NCBI RefSeq assembly: GCF_000724085.1
Contig: NZ_CCDL010000001.1
Coordinates: 1,798,001 to 1,862,000, forward strand
DNA length: 64,000 nucleotides
Source: Oceanobacillus manasiensis
Lineage (GTDB): Bacteria > Bacillota > Bacilli > Bacillales > Amphibacillaceae
Reading direction: 5' to 3'
The position numbers and the translations under genes are program-made. Each line of letters opens with the position of its first letter. Positions within the stretch are counted from its first letter, which is position 1. Positions 1 through 7,853 of the stretch are shown piece by piece. Under the pieces are notes generated by a model. The model saw nothing but the letters and a program-made list of their open reading frames with translations. It ran no database searches and was not told the origin of the DNA.

Positions 1-2
1 AG

Positions 3-485
3 GTAGGTTTTGACTACCTGCGTAAACATCCGTATATACCTACGGTTATCTCACATTGTGCTTTTCAACATCATGAACGGCTTGATGGGTCTGGGTATCC
101 ACGAGGCATACAAGAAAGTGAGATTCACCCCTATGCAAAGGTAATAGGGATTGCTGATGTATTTGACGCGGTTACGAGCTCACGGGTTTATCGAGATGCC
201 ATGTTGCCGCACGAGGGACTTGAAATTCTCTATGCTGGAGCTGTAAATTTATTCGACAAAGAAATGATCGAAGCATTCAAGCGAAGTGTTGTTGCTTATC
301 CGAATGGATTGACAATTGAATTAAGTGATGGTCGCATTGGTGTTGTCATTAGACAAAATAGCAATCTCTGTGATCGCCCGGTTGTACGTATTCTAGAAGA
401 AAATGAAACGACAGTTGATGAGCCTTATGAAGTTGATTTAGAACATACAGTTAATGTAACAATAAAAGAAGTTTTGGTCGAATAA
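3..485 (+). CDS. HD-GYP domain protein, C-terminal part (5' truncated)
   Basis: The reading frame is open from the window edge, so the N-terminus is missing. The visible part contains HHERLDGSGYPRG (near bases 72-110), the GYP half of the HD-GYP signature of c-di-GMP and related phosphodiesterases, followed by the usual HPYAKVIGIADVFDAVTSSRVYR helix-forming segment, given here only as a family hallmark. About 94 further residues form a C-terminal tail that is rich in beta-type sequence. The HD metal-binding half must lie upstream of the window. Cyclic dinucleotide hydrolysis is the family role; substrate specificity cannot be judged from this fragment. A strong terminator follows 15 bases after the stop. 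Confidence 0.85.
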   Translation, partial: VGFDYLRKHPYIPTVISHCAFQHHERLDGSGYPRGIQESEIHPYAKVIGIADVFDAVTSSRVYRDAMLPHEGLEILYAGAVNLFDKEMIEAFKRSVVAYPNGLTIELSDGRIGVVIRQNSNLCDRPVVRILEENETTVDEPYEVDLEHTVNVTIKEVLVE

Positions 486-499
486 AATTACGATTCTAG

Positions 500-541
500 C
501 TCCCTTGATACAAGCATACGTTTGTAACAAGGGGGTTTTTT
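500..541 (+). terminator. Rho-independent terminator after the HD-GYP gene, overlapping the yunB ribosome binding site
   Basis: Bases 500-513 pair with 522-535 (one A/A mismatch and one G-T pair) and six T residues follow. The 3' arm includes AAGGGGG, which is also the only Shine-Dalgarno sequence for the GTG at 544. Confidence 0.85.
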
Positions 542-543
542 AC

Positions 544-1335
544 GTGAAATTTAGAAAACGCTTTGGTAAAAGTAGAGCAACACCTCCAGCAAAAACAATT
601 TTCCTTTTTACAACTATTTTCTTTGCTATAATGGTGATTTTTAGTATTTTAATCGTTGACAAAGGAATTACGCCTGTTCTAATGAGAATTGCAATCCCAA
701 AAACCGAAGAGTTCGCAACGAGAACGATTAATGCAGCAGTAAAATCTACTGAAAATATCAGCTTTGACGATTTAATGGATGTCCAAATGGATAATAATGG
801 GAATGTCGCGATAATGGGCTGGAATTCTACTGCAGTAAATCGGGCGCTTCGTATAGCAACAAACAAGGCAGAGTATTTTTTATATGGAATGAACAAAGGG
901 GAAACACTGGATACAGATGACCCAGAGCTTGATCCGATTGAGTATGGAGATACACCAGGGGAGTTAGCGAATCAGGATCCAACCGTAGTCGAAATCCCGA
1001 TTGGCCAGGCAACTGGTGTTACCATTCTATCTAACCTCGGCCCAAAAATACCTGTACATTTTGAAATTGTCGGCAGTATTCAATCAGATGTAACGTATGA
1101 AACGAGGGAGATCGGATTAAATGGTGCCCTAATCCAAATTTTTATACCTGTTACGGTTAATGTCCAAATAGTTGTCCCTTTTACAACAGAGACGACCACA
1201 ATAAGTACAAGAGTATATGTTGATTCACGGGTTATTATGGGTGACGTTCCAGAGTTTTATAACCGTGGTGGTGGAGAAAGCAGCGGAGACGGACCAAATA
1301 TATCCATTCCACGAAATGACTTGAATAACGACTAA
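544..1335 (+). CDS. yunB: Sporulation protein YunB
   Basis: This 263-residue protein has a basic N-terminus, one membrane segment at about residues 18-40, and a long extracytoplasmic domain ending in a Gly/Ser-rich tail. The family is required for efficient spore formation in B. subtilis and is transcribed in the mother cell; its biochemical role is unknown. The segment KGITPVLMRIA and the repeated VNVQIVVPF-type beta strands match what I know of YunB. The GTG at 544 is chosen because AAGGGGG lies eight bases upstream; an in-frame TTG at 505 would have no binding site. The 3' end overlaps a promoter for the downstream riboswitch transcript. Confidence 0.85.
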   Translation: MKFRKRFGKSRATPPAKTIFLFTTIFFAIMVIFSILIVDKGITPVLMRIAIPKTEEFATRTINAAVKSTENISFDDLMDVQMDNNGNVAIMGWNSTAVNRALRIATNKAEYFLYGMNKGETLDTDDPELDPIEYGDTPGELANQDPTVVEIPIGQATGVTILSNLGPKIPVHFEIVGSIQSDVTYETREIGLNGALIQIFIPVTVNVQIVVPFTTETTTISTRVYVDSRVIMGDVPEFYNRGGGESSGDGPNISIPRNDLNND

Positions 1336-1349
1336 GACACTGGTAATAT
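1321..1349 (+). promoter_or_regulatory. Sigma-A promoter of the lysine-riboswitch transcript
   Basis: TTGAAT (1321-1326) and TAATAT (1344-1349) are separated by 17 bases. The -35 box lies inside the last codons of yunB, so the riboswitch transcript starts immediately after that gene. Confidence 0.6.
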
Positions 1350-1383
1350 TAGATAAGGAAAATTTAATAAGTAAATCTTATCA

Positions 1384-1560
1384 GATCGGTGAGGTAGAGG
1401 AGCAGGCAATATAAGTAATTAGCTGGAGGATGACAACGGTGATGGCTGATGAAAGGATTGGTTGCCGAAGCATAGTAAGTGTCAAACTTATTTATAGCTG
1501 GTATATCTTTGAAGAAGAGATGTACTGTCATGCATTGGGGTGCATGGAGCACTATTGATC
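1384..1560 (+). promoter_or_regulatory. Lysine riboswitch (L-box)
   Basis: The L-box landmarks appear in order: GAGGTAGAGGAGC near 1391, AGCTGGAGGATGACAACGG near 1421, GATGAAAGG near 1447 and GTTGCCGAAGC near 1460. Helix P1 is supplied by GATC at 1384-1387 and GATC at 1557-1560 with adjoining pairs. The overall size and motif order match the B. subtilis lysC leader. A terminator follows, so lysine binding should switch off the downstream transporter by premature termination. Confidence 0.9.
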
Positions 1561-1585
1561 GAAATGGAGGATAACGTATATTGTG

Positions 1586-1621
1586 AAGCAATGATAGGTT
1601 ATTTTCTGTCATTGCTTTTTT
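1586..1621 (+). terminator. Riboswitch-controlled terminator
   Basis: AAGCAATGA (1586-1594) pairs with TCATTGCTT (1609-1617) and a T run follows. It is the expression platform of the lysine riboswitch. Confidence 0.85.
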
Positions 1622-1725
1622 GTGTCTTTTTATTGATTGGTAATATTTTACTGTCGGTAATATGACAACACGTTATCCATACATTCCCCCTTACTACCAA
1701 CCAAAAAAAATACGGAGGTAACAAC

Positions 1726-3285
1726 ATGGAAGGGACGATATTTTCACTTATACCTGCAATACTTATGCTTATTCTTGTATTGCTAACACGAAACATTTAC
1801 GTATCACTAGGAGTAGGAATTATAGTTGGAGCTTTATTTATTCATCAGTTTTCAATACTCGATTCCTTAAAAGAAATTGGCTCAAGTTTTAGTAATATAT
1901 TTATCTCAGATGGCGCACTAAATTATGGGAATCTACTCTTACTAGGTTTTCTCTTATTGCTTGGTATAATGACTGCTTTTCTACAAGCATCTGGAGGAAG
2001 TAAAGCTTTTGGACAGTGGATGATTCACCGGGTGAAAACCCGTACTGGATCACAAGCCATGACAGGTGTACTTGGACTAATTATTTTTATTGATGATTAT
2101 TTTAACAGTCTTGCAGTAGGACAGATAGCACGGCCACTTACAGACAGGCACAAGGTTTCTAGGGCGAAGCTTGCTTATTTAATTGATTCCACTTCTGCCC
2201 CTATAACCGTTATTTCGCCGATATCAAGCTGGGGTGCGTACATCATTGGAATAATTGGTGGATTGCTAGCCGCGAATGAAATTACAGATATTCGCCCATT
2301 AGAGGCTTTTATACAGATGATTCCATTAAATCTGTACGCTTTGGGTGCTGTATTGCTCGTGTTCATTGTTGCGTATTTCAAGCTGGATATTGGACCGATG
2401 CGCACACATGAAAAACGTGCCATGGAAACAGGGGAGCTAGTTGACCCTGAACAAAAAAATGTACCAGGGGATCTAGGAAACAAAATTACAGCACATAATA
2501 ACGGGAAAATTTATCATCTGTTAGTTCCTATCGTTGTATTAATTCTCGCAACCGTTTTAGCAATGATCTATACAGGGGCAGATGCTTCTGGTTCCAATGT
2601 GACCATTCTAACCATCTTCTCTAATACAAATGTTAATTTATCTTTATTTGTTGGTGGCGTTGCTGCTGTGCTGACTGCTCTTTTGTTCCATCTTCAGCAA
2701 ACTAAACCAAAAGCAAGTTTAGGGAAAGTAACCTTGGAAGGTTTGAAAACAATGCTTCCAGCTATCTATATTCTTGTTTTAGCTTGGATGATCGGTTCCA
2801 TAATTGGAACATTGGGAACTGGTCAGTACTTAGCTGAATTAGTAAACGATGCCTCTATAAGTTCGTCGATGCTACCGCTATTATTCTTCTTGATCTCAGG
2901 ATTTATGGCATTGGCTACAGGGACTTCATGGGGAACCTTTGGCATCATGCTACCAATTGCAGCGGAAGTTGCGGTAGTAACAGATACAACGATGTTGTTA
3001 CCATCACTAGCTGCAGTACTTGCCGGTTCAGTCTTCGGTGACCATTGTACACCAATATCTGATACAACCATTCTTTCGTCCACAGGGGCGGGAAGCAACC
3101 ATATTGACCATGTTCTAACACAGCTACCATATGCTATCATTGTAGCCATTGCTACTAGTGTTGGATATTTACTTGTTGGGCTAATGAATCAAGTATGGCT
3201 ACCCCTGTTGATCACGCTCTTGATCATTATCTTAATTAGTATTTTCTTAAATTTCCTATCCAAGACATCCACTCAAAAAGAGTAA
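1726..3285 (+). CDS. NhaC-family transporter, probable lysine uptake carrier (LysW type)
   Basis: This 519-residue polytopic membrane protein has roughly 12 hydrophobic segments and the conserved NhaC-family blocks FIDDYFNSLAVGQIARP (near residue 125), TSAPITVISPISSWGAY and GDHCTPISDTTILSSTGAG. The family is usually labelled Na+/H+ antiporter. Here the gene follows a lysine riboswitch, the arrangement for which comparative genomics proposed LysW as a lysine transporter; that substrate is an inference from context. ATG at 1726 has GGAGG nine bases upstream. A terminator follows at 3338, so the unit is monocistronic. Confidence 0.85.
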   Translation: MEGTIFSLIPAILMLILVLLTRNIYVSLGVGIIVGALFIHQFSILDSLKEIGSSFSNIFISDGALNYGNLLLLGFLLLLGIMTAFLQASGGSKAFGQWMIHRVKTRTGSQAMTGVLGLIIFIDDYFNSLAVGQIARPLTDRHKVSRAKLAYLIDSTSAPITVISPISSWGAYIIGIIGGLLAANEITDIRPLEAFIQMIPLNLYALGAVLLVFIVAYFKLDIGPMRTHEKRAMETGELVDPEQKNVPGDLGNKITAHNNGKIYHLLVPIVVLILATVLAMIYTGADASGSNVTILTIFSNTNVNLSLFVGGVAAVLTALLFHLQQTKPKASLGKVTLEGLKTMLPAIYILVLAWMIGSIIGTLGTGQYLAELVNDASISSSMLPLLFFLISGFMALATGTSWGTFGIMLPIAAEVAVVTDTTMLLPSLAAVLAGSVFGDHCTPISDTTILSSTGAGSNHIDHVLTQLPYAIIVAIATSVGYLLVGLMNQVWLPLLITLLIIILISIFLNFLSKTSTQKE

Positions 3286-3337
3286 AGGAAATTCGCAAGT
3301 GAGCTTGCCTAACGACTAATATCTGTATGATAAAGCT

Positions 3338-3380
3338 GAACGACCTTTCGATTCTAAAATGTTTCGAAGGGTCGTTCTTC
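3338..3380 (+). terminator. Terminator after the NhaC-family gene
   Basis: GAACGACCTTTCG (3338-3350) pairs with CGAAGGGTCGTTC (3365-3377), followed by a pyrimidine-rich stretch. Confidence 0.75.
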
Positions 3381-3386
3381 TTCCAT

Positions 3387-3545
3387 TTTATCCCGGAGCA
3401 ACCGTCCGTAAGACTCCCACTTCAAAACATGAGGTGAAACCGTGATGTTTAAGTAGGAGTAAACGGACGCTAACACCCCGATTCGTTCAACTAACAATCA
3501 GTGGGGGAAGAGCGAAAAACCCCACTGATTGAAGTTTCACTTTAT
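3387..3545 (+). repeat. Modular intergenic repeat, copy A
   Basis: The unit runs from TTTATCCCGGAGCAACC to GAAGTTTCACTTTAT and holds two hairpins. In the first, CCGTCCGT pairs with ACGGACG. In the second, AATCAGTGGGG pairs with CCCCACTGATT. Closely similar units occur at 5400, 6708 and 32984. It lies between two genes transcribed in the same direction. Confidence 0.9.
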
Positions 3546-3598
3546 GGGGAAAAAGCAATGTATTTATGAAACAAACCAGAAGTAGGATAAAAATTCCT

Positions 3599-3627
3599 TT
3601 GACATAGGTAGTTTGTACCTTTATAAT
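3599..3627 (+). promoter_or_regulatory. Consensus sigma-A promoter of metP-metS
   Basis: TTGACA (3599-3604) and TATAAT (3622-3627) are perfect consensus boxes with a 17-base spacer. The spacer contains the small inverted repeat AGGTA-N5-TACCT, which could be an operator. Confidence 0.85.
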
Positions 3628-3665
3628 ACAAACATAAATATCTGAAAAAAACAAACATTTTAAAC

Positions 3666-3709
3666 ATTCCTTTCTTATGCAGGACATACAATTAATTTAA
3701 GAAAGGAAT
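3666..3709 (+). other. Perfect 12-bp hairpin in the metP leader
   Basis: ATTCCTTTCTTA (3666-3677) is exactly complementary to TAAGAAAGGAAT (3698-3709), with a 20-base loop. No T run follows; instead the metP Shine-Dalgarno sequence begins a few bases downstream. It is therefore a leader hairpin rather than a forward terminator, and its function is unknown. Confidence 0.6.
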
Positions 3710-3729
3710 AAAAAAGGGGAGGTCTTATT

Positions 3730-5262
3730 ATGGAATCACGTTCTAACTGGGGAACACGGGCTGGCTTTATTCTAGCAGCTGTCGGTTCTGCTATCGGTCT
3801 TGGGAACATCTGGCGTTTTCCAGCTATTGCCTATGAAAACGGTGGTGGAGCATTTTTTATACCATATTTATTTGCACTACTCACTGCAGGAATACCGATC
3901 TTGATTATGGAATTTACAATGGGGCACAAGCATCGTGGTTCGGCACCGCTAACATTCAAACGAATGAATAAAAAGTCGGAGTTTATTGGCTGGTGGGCAG
4001 TAATTGTAGCATTTGTCATTTCTACTTATTATTCCGTTATCGTAGCATGGGCTATGTCGTATTCTGTCTTTGCTTTTAACCAAAATTGGGGAGCAGATAC
4101 GCAAAGCTTCTTATTCAATGATTATTTACAGCTTGCTGATCCAGGAGAAATAGGGGGAATTGTACCAGGAGTACTGATCCCGCTTATCATTGTATGGGTC
4201 CTAGTATTGGGAATTTTATTCAAAGGTGTTAAGAAGGGTATTGAAATTGCGAACAGGATTTTTATTCCTGCATTGGTCATTATTTTCCTTATTATTGTTA
4301 TTCGCGCAGTCACCCTTCCAGGAGCTTTAGAAGGTCTAGAGGCATTCTTTTCCCCAGACTTCAGTACAATTCTTGATGCAGATGTTTGGGTTGCTGCATA
4401 TGGGCAAATTTTCTTTAGTCTTTCCATTGCCTTTGCGATCATGATTACGTATTCCAGTTACTTACCACGTAAATCAGACTTAACAAACAACGCGTTTATC
4501 GTGGGCTTTGGTAACTCAAGCTTTGAGCTTCTTGCAGGGATTGGCGTTTTCGCTGTATTAGGATTTATGGCTGCTCAATCGGGTGTCGCTGTCGGTGATG
4601 TAGTAGAGAGCGGAGTAGGTTTAGCATTCATTGTATTCCCGGCAATTATTAATGAATTCCCTGGGTTAAACGGCCTTTTTGGTTTCCTGTTTTTCGCGTC
4701 ACTTGTACTGGCCGGCTTGACTTCTTTAATGTCTATTACAGAGACGTATGTTGCTGGACTCGTTGATAAGTTTAAGATTTCTAGAGCAAAAGCTGTATTC
4801 TTTGGTGGGGGCTTAGCTGCGGTCATTTCACTTATTTTCTCTACGCAGGGCGGCTTAAACTTCCTAGATTCGGCGGATTACTTCATTAACCAATTCGGTG
4901 TTGCCTTACTTGGTCTCGTAGAAGTGATTTTGGTCGCATGGATTTTGAGACAAGTAAAAGATCTGAAAGACCATGCAAACGAAATTTCCGATATCCGACT
5001 AGGTTCATGGTGGACAATTTGTCTTACAGTTATTACACCAATCGTACTTGGTTTCCAAATGTATCAATTACTTACCCAAAACTTGTTGAGACAATTTGAA
5101 ACAGACTCCGGAAACTATGGTAACTATAGTGATGCCTTTATCATTTATGCTGGCTGGTCAGTTGCCGCAGGGGCACTAGTAATTGGGATTATCCTTTCCC
5201 TTACGAAATGGAAGGGCAATACTCGTACTGAAAAAGAAGAAAATGCTAGGGAGGCTAAATAA
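3730..5262 (+). CDS. metP: Neurotransmitter:sodium symporter family amino-acid importer, MetP type
   Basis: This 510-residue protein has about 12 membrane segments. Near the N-terminus it shows WGTRAGFILAAVGSAIGLGN-type sequence and then NIWRFPA, the hallmark of the NSS/SNF (LeuT-like) fold and its sodium site. It closely resembles the YocR/YhdH group. The downstream 32-residue ORF matches the MetS small subunit known to accompany MetP, a sodium-coupled methionine and alanine importer in Corynebacterium. The substrate is inferred from that pairing. ATG at 3730 follows AAAAAGGGGAGG. The gene is driven by a perfect sigma-A promoter at 3599. Confidence 0.85.
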   Translation: MESRSNWGTRAGFILAAVGSAIGLGNIWRFPAIAYENGGGAFFIPYLFALLTAGIPILIMEFTMGHKHRGSAPLTFKRMNKKSEFIGWWAVIVAFVISTYYSVIVAWAMSYSVFAFNQNWGADTQSFLFNDYLQLADPGEIGGIVPGVLIPLIIVWVLVLGILFKGVKKGIEIANRIFIPALVIIFLIIVIRAVTLPGALEGLEAFFSPDFSTILDADVWVAAYGQIFFSLSIAFAIMITYSSYLPRKSDLTNNAFIVGFGNSSFELLAGIGVFAVLGFMAAQSGVAVGDVVESGVGLAFIVFPAIINEFPGLNGLFGFLFFASLVLAGLTSLMSITETYVAGLVDKFKISRAKAVFFGGGLAAVISLIFSTQGGLNFLDSADYFINQFGVALLGLVEVILVAWILRQVKDLKDHANEISDIRLGSWWTICLTVITPIVLGFQMYQLLTQNLLRQFETDSGNYGNYSDAFIIYAGWSVAAGALVIGIILSLTKWKGNTRTEKEENAREAK

Positions 5263-5263
5263 T

Positions 5264-5362
5264 ATGAGTGCAAGTGCTATCTTTGTTATGATCCTTGGTA
5301 TGGTTGTTATATGGGGTGGATTAGCAGCAAGTATTACCTATGCAGTAAAAAAATCAAAATAA
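5264..5362 (+). CDS. metS: Methionine/alanine importer small subunit, MetS family
   Basis: This 32-residue protein starts one base after the metP stop, with AGGGAGG overlapping the end of metP as ribosome binding site. It begins MSASAIFVMILGMVVIWGG and ends in a short basic tail AVKKSK, so it is a single membrane helix with the Trp-Gly-Gly centre typical of the family. In Corynebacterium glutamicum such a subunit is needed for MetP transport activity. The tight coupling suggests a 1:1 complex. It is short enough to be missed by default gene callers. Confidence 0.85.
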   Translation: MSASAIFVMILGMVVIWGGLAASITYAVKKSK

Positions 5363-5369
5363 ACAAGAA

Positions 5370-5397
5370 GAGAGCCATATTCATATGGCTCTCTTTT
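5370..5397 (+). terminator. Terminator of metP-metS
   Basis: GAGAGCCATAT (5370-5380) pairs with ATATGGCTCTC (5383-5393), followed by TTTTC. Confidence 0.85.
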
Positions 5398-5399
5398 CA

Positions 5400-5557
5400 T
5401 TTTATCCCGGAGCAACCGTCCGTAATACTGCCACTTCAAAACATGAATAGAAACAGTTAGTTTTTAGTGGAAGTAAACGGACGCTAACACCCCGATTCGT
5501 TCAACTAACAATCAGTGGGGAAAGAATGAAAATCCCCACTGATTGAAGTTTCACTTT
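5400..5557 (+). repeat. Modular intergenic repeat, copy B
   Basis: Same architecture as the copy at 3387: TTTATCCCGGAGCAACC start, CCGTCCGT/ACGGACG hairpin, AATCAGTGGGG/CCCCACTGATT hairpin and GAAGTTTCACTTTA end. It lies between the convergent metS and lytH genes, nine bases from the lytH stop. Confidence 0.9.
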
Positions 5558-5566
5558 AAACGAAGA

Positions 5567-6526
5567 TTATTTGGACATTCGTTCCCATTTTCTTAAGAAA
5601 GGATAAGGGTCAAAGGACCATTCACTATAGCCATTGTCCTTGTACATTCCATAATGTAAATGTGGTGGGAACTTACCCGACGTACCTGGTGGGCCATATC
5701 CTGTGGACCCTACGCTACCTAGTACATCACCAGGCTTTACAACCTGTCCTACCTGTATATCATCCTGATACCCAGCCATATGACCATAATAGTGATAAAT
5801 ATTGTAAATATCACGAATACCTATACGCCATCCACCATATAAATTCCAACCCATTAATTCAATTACACCATAGGTGGTGGATTTGATTGGAGTCCCGTAC
5901 CCGGCAAAAATATCTGTTCCTTCATGAATGCGTAAGCCGCCGAAACCACGTCTATCTCCCCAGGTACTTCGATAACTGTAATTGTAGTCGGTGGAAACTG
6001 GAAAGTCTCTATCGGTCAAATTAATATCTTGGTATGTTTTAAAAACTTTGGCTGTATTCATTATTGTTTGCACAGATAAATCTCGTTTATAATAATTCCA
6101 TAACGCGATTTTAATATCGTCCTTTGTTTGCCCATATTCAGCTATATAGCTTGCAATGGTATGAAGGGTATCTTCTGGGTTTGCAGGATCGGCAAGTTTG
6201 TCACCGTTTCCGTCTTTTCCTTTTCCACCAAAAAAAGTTATTATACTTTCCTCTTTAATTAGGGAACTGTTACCTAAACCAAACCATAACTCAGCCGGTA
6301 CTTCAATTGAAATTACCTTCCCTTTATCTTCTTTCTGAATGTTGCGTTCATAATTATCCATCGCAGCAAAATAATACCATGGTATTTGGGAAATTGCTTC
6401 CGTTTTCTTAAATAAGGCCATCCGCTCTTTATATATGTCTTCATCCGACTCCGCGTGAACGGGAGTTCCGATAAGCATTATAAGGAATAGAAGAAAAAAA
6501 CCTGTAAGAAGGTATCGAAAGTACAT
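5567..6526 (-). CDS. lytH: M23 family peptidoglycan endopeptidase LytH (YunA)
   Basis: This 319-residue protein has an N-terminal hydrophobic segment (about residues 5-22) that probably acts as signal peptide or anchor, ending VHAESDE. The C-terminal domain shows M23/LytM zinc motifs: HEGTDIFA supplies His and Asp ligands and HLHYG supplies the HxH motif. In B. subtilis LytH (YunA) is a sporulation L-Ala-D-Glu endopeptidase that trims peptide side chains of spore cortex peptidoglycan. The substrate here is inferred from that orthology. ATG at 6526 has AAAGGGTGA seven bases upstream and is preferred over an in-frame GTG three codons earlier. Confidence 0.88.
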   Translation of the reverse strand: MYFRYLLTGFFLLFLIMLIGTPVHAESDEDIYKERMALFKKTEAISQIPWYYFAAMDNYERNIQKEDKGKVISIEVPAELWFGLGNSSLIKEESIITFFGGKGKDGNGDKLADPANPEDTLHTIASYIAEYGQTKDDIKIALWNYYKRDLSVQTIMNTAKVFKTYQDINLTDRDFPVSTDYNYSYRSTWGDRRGFGGLRIHEGTDIFAGYGTPIKSTTYGVIELMGWNLYGGWRIGIRDIYNIYHYYGHMAGYQDDIQVGQVVKPGDVLGSVGSTGYGPPGTSGKFPPHLHYGMYKDNGYSEWSFDPYPFLRKWERMSK

Positions 6527-6591
6527 ATTGTTCACCCTTTGAATTTTAGGATAACGTTATTTTTCGTTTAGAGCGGCTTTTCTATTCATTT

Positions 6592-6630
6592 AAAAAGAAG
6601 GATCCTCCTGCTACTTGCAGAAGACCCTTC
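6592..6630 (-). terminator. Terminator-like hairpin between yutC and lytH
   Basis: On the minus strand GAAGGGTCTTCTGC pairs with GCAGGAGGATCCTTC and is followed by TTTTT. It can end minus-strand transcription from yutC before lytH. Confidence 0.65.
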
Positions 6631-6632
6631 CA

Positions 6633-6711
6633 TTTTACCCTGTCCCAATTCGTTCACTTGTCATTTGGTGAGGGTGGTAGGGATCCCTCCACCAAATGAA
6701 GTATCACTTTA
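6633..6711 (+). repeat. Short variant of the modular repeat, copy C-prime
   Basis: It has the flanks of the second half-unit (ATTCGTTCA on the left, AAGTATCACTTTA on the right) but a different stem, CATTTGGTG with CACCAAATG. It is directly abutted by a full unit at 6708, sharing the bases TTTA. Confidence 0.8.
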
Positions 6712-6834
6712 TCCCGGTGCAACCGTCCGTAAGACTCCCACTGGTGGGAGTAAACGGACGCTAACACCCCGATTCGTTCAACTAACAATCAGTGGGGGAT
6801 ATTGAAAACCCCACTGATTGAAGTTTCACTTTAT
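6708..6834 (+). repeat. Modular intergenic repeat, copy C (compact)
   Basis: The first hairpin lacks the roughly 30-base internal segment of copies A, B and D and is a nearly closed stem, CTCCCACTGGTGGGAG, inside the CCGTCCGT/ACGGACG pairing. The second half is AATCAGTGGGG/CCCCACTGATT and GAAGTTTCACTTTAT. It ends five bases from the yutC stop. Confidence 0.9.
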
Positions 6835-6838
6835 TATG

Positions 6839-7417
6839 CTAATTTGAATTATTCATTTGGTTATCTTCATTACCTTGAGGAGATTTTTCCATTTCTTTAA
6901 TGATTTGGTCAATAGTGTTATCGTAGTCATCGTTTGTAGTACGTGAGTTATGCAAGCTTTGAATATCTTGGATTAGGCTCTCGTTATCGGAGACATAAAT
7001 TTCGTAATACTGTGGAATAACGGATTGAGCAGTTTTTCGAGCAATAGTCGCAGCTTCCTTCTCATCTACATCCTCAGTCTTCTCATAAGCGATTAGTACC
7101 TCTTCATCTGTAACAAGTGTTGCAACTTGCTCCAACCCCTCACCACTTAAAGCAAGGCGCGTTATCGTATTTGCTACCTGTGTACGATCAATAGTTGCCT
7201 CTTGTTGCATTTCATCATTGTTGTCAACTTGGTCCTTTGTGTAATGTACATAGCCAAGTCTGTCATTTAGTTCTTCGTCTTCAGCTGACTGTTGATCTAC
7301 CGAAGGATCAAGCTGGTTAACAACATCATCGCGCTCATCCATAGCATTGTCATTAGTCCCACATGCTGTTAGGCTTAGCAATGTACAAACACCGATTGCA
7401 AAATGTTTTATTTTCAT
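6839..7417 (-). CDS. yutC: YhcN/YlaJ-family sporulation lipoprotein (YutC-like)
   Basis: This 192-residue protein begins MKIKHFAIGVCTLLSLTACG, a signal peptide with lipobox LTAC, so it should be lipid-anchored outside the membrane. The mature part is acidic and holds the ANTITRLALSGEGLEQVATLV segment typical of YhcN/YlaJ proteins, many of which are forespore products found in spore membranes. The ATG at 7417 has AAAGGAG seven bases upstream; a longer upstream frame lacks a signal sequence. The name YutC rests on position beside yutD as well as family. The short hydrophilic tail ends in an Asn-rich run. Confidence 0.8.
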   Translation of the reverse strand: MKIKHFAIGVCTLLSLTACGTNDNAMDERDDVVNQLDPSVDQQSAEDEELNDRLGYVHYTKDQVDNNDEMQQEATIDRTQVANTITRLALSGEGLEQVATLVTDEEVLIAYEKTEDVDEKEAATIARKTAQSVIPQYYEIYVSDNESLIQDIQSLHNSRTTNDDYDNTIDQIIKEMEKSPQGNEDNQMNNSN

Positions 7418-7546
7418 GTGATTTCTCCTTTTCTGTTTTGTTTCTTTTTTAGTTTGCAATTCTCTACGAAATTCATGCATGAAATTAATTCTGGTTTCTA
7501 TATGGGTGAATGTGATAAAATTATTACAATATGTGGAGGGAAAGCG

Positions 7547-7843
7547 ATGATTGAAATAAATGGGAAGCAGTATGAATTGATTGAAAATGTTAAAGAGGGT
7601 TTTGATGAAAAAGCACTGAATGAGCGGCATTCTGATATCCTTTCGAAATATGACTATATCGTTGGTGACTGGGGATATGAACAATTGCGGTTAAAAGGGT
7701 TTTACAGTGATCAGAATCACAAAGCATCAGTCGATGCCAAAATCAGTGCGCTTGATGATTATCTCTATGAGTACTGTAATTTCGGTTGCGCTTATTTTGT
7801 AATCCAGAAGGTAAAAGGTTCAAAGGGGAAAAAGAGTGAATAA
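7547..7843 (+). CDS. yutD: YutD family protein
   Basis: This 98-residue soluble protein starts MIEINGKQYELIENVKEGFD and ends in a basic tail. The DYIVGDWGYEQLRLKGFY block and the aromatic, Cys-containing EYCNFGCAYFVIQK block are characteristic of YutD (DUF1027). Function is unknown. ATG at 7547 has GGAGGG upstream with suitable spacing; the frame is open further upstream but without another binding site. It is divergent from yutC and ends just before a bidirectional terminator. Confidence 0.85.
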   Translation: MIEINGKQYELIENVKEGFDEKALNERHSDILSKYDYIVGDWGYEQLRLKGFYSDQNHKASVDAKISALDDYLYEYCNFGCAYFVIQKVKGSKGKKSE

Positions 7844-7853
7844 CAAGTACGAA

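Noticed and set aside
540-1012. Minus-strand open frames inside yunB
   Set aside because: They are antisense to a clear coding region, have no ribosome binding site and no family-like sequence.
1364-1612. Minus-strand 82-codon frame in the yunB-NhaC gap
   Set aside because: It is the complement of the lysine riboswitch and terminator; the RNA motifs explain the region.
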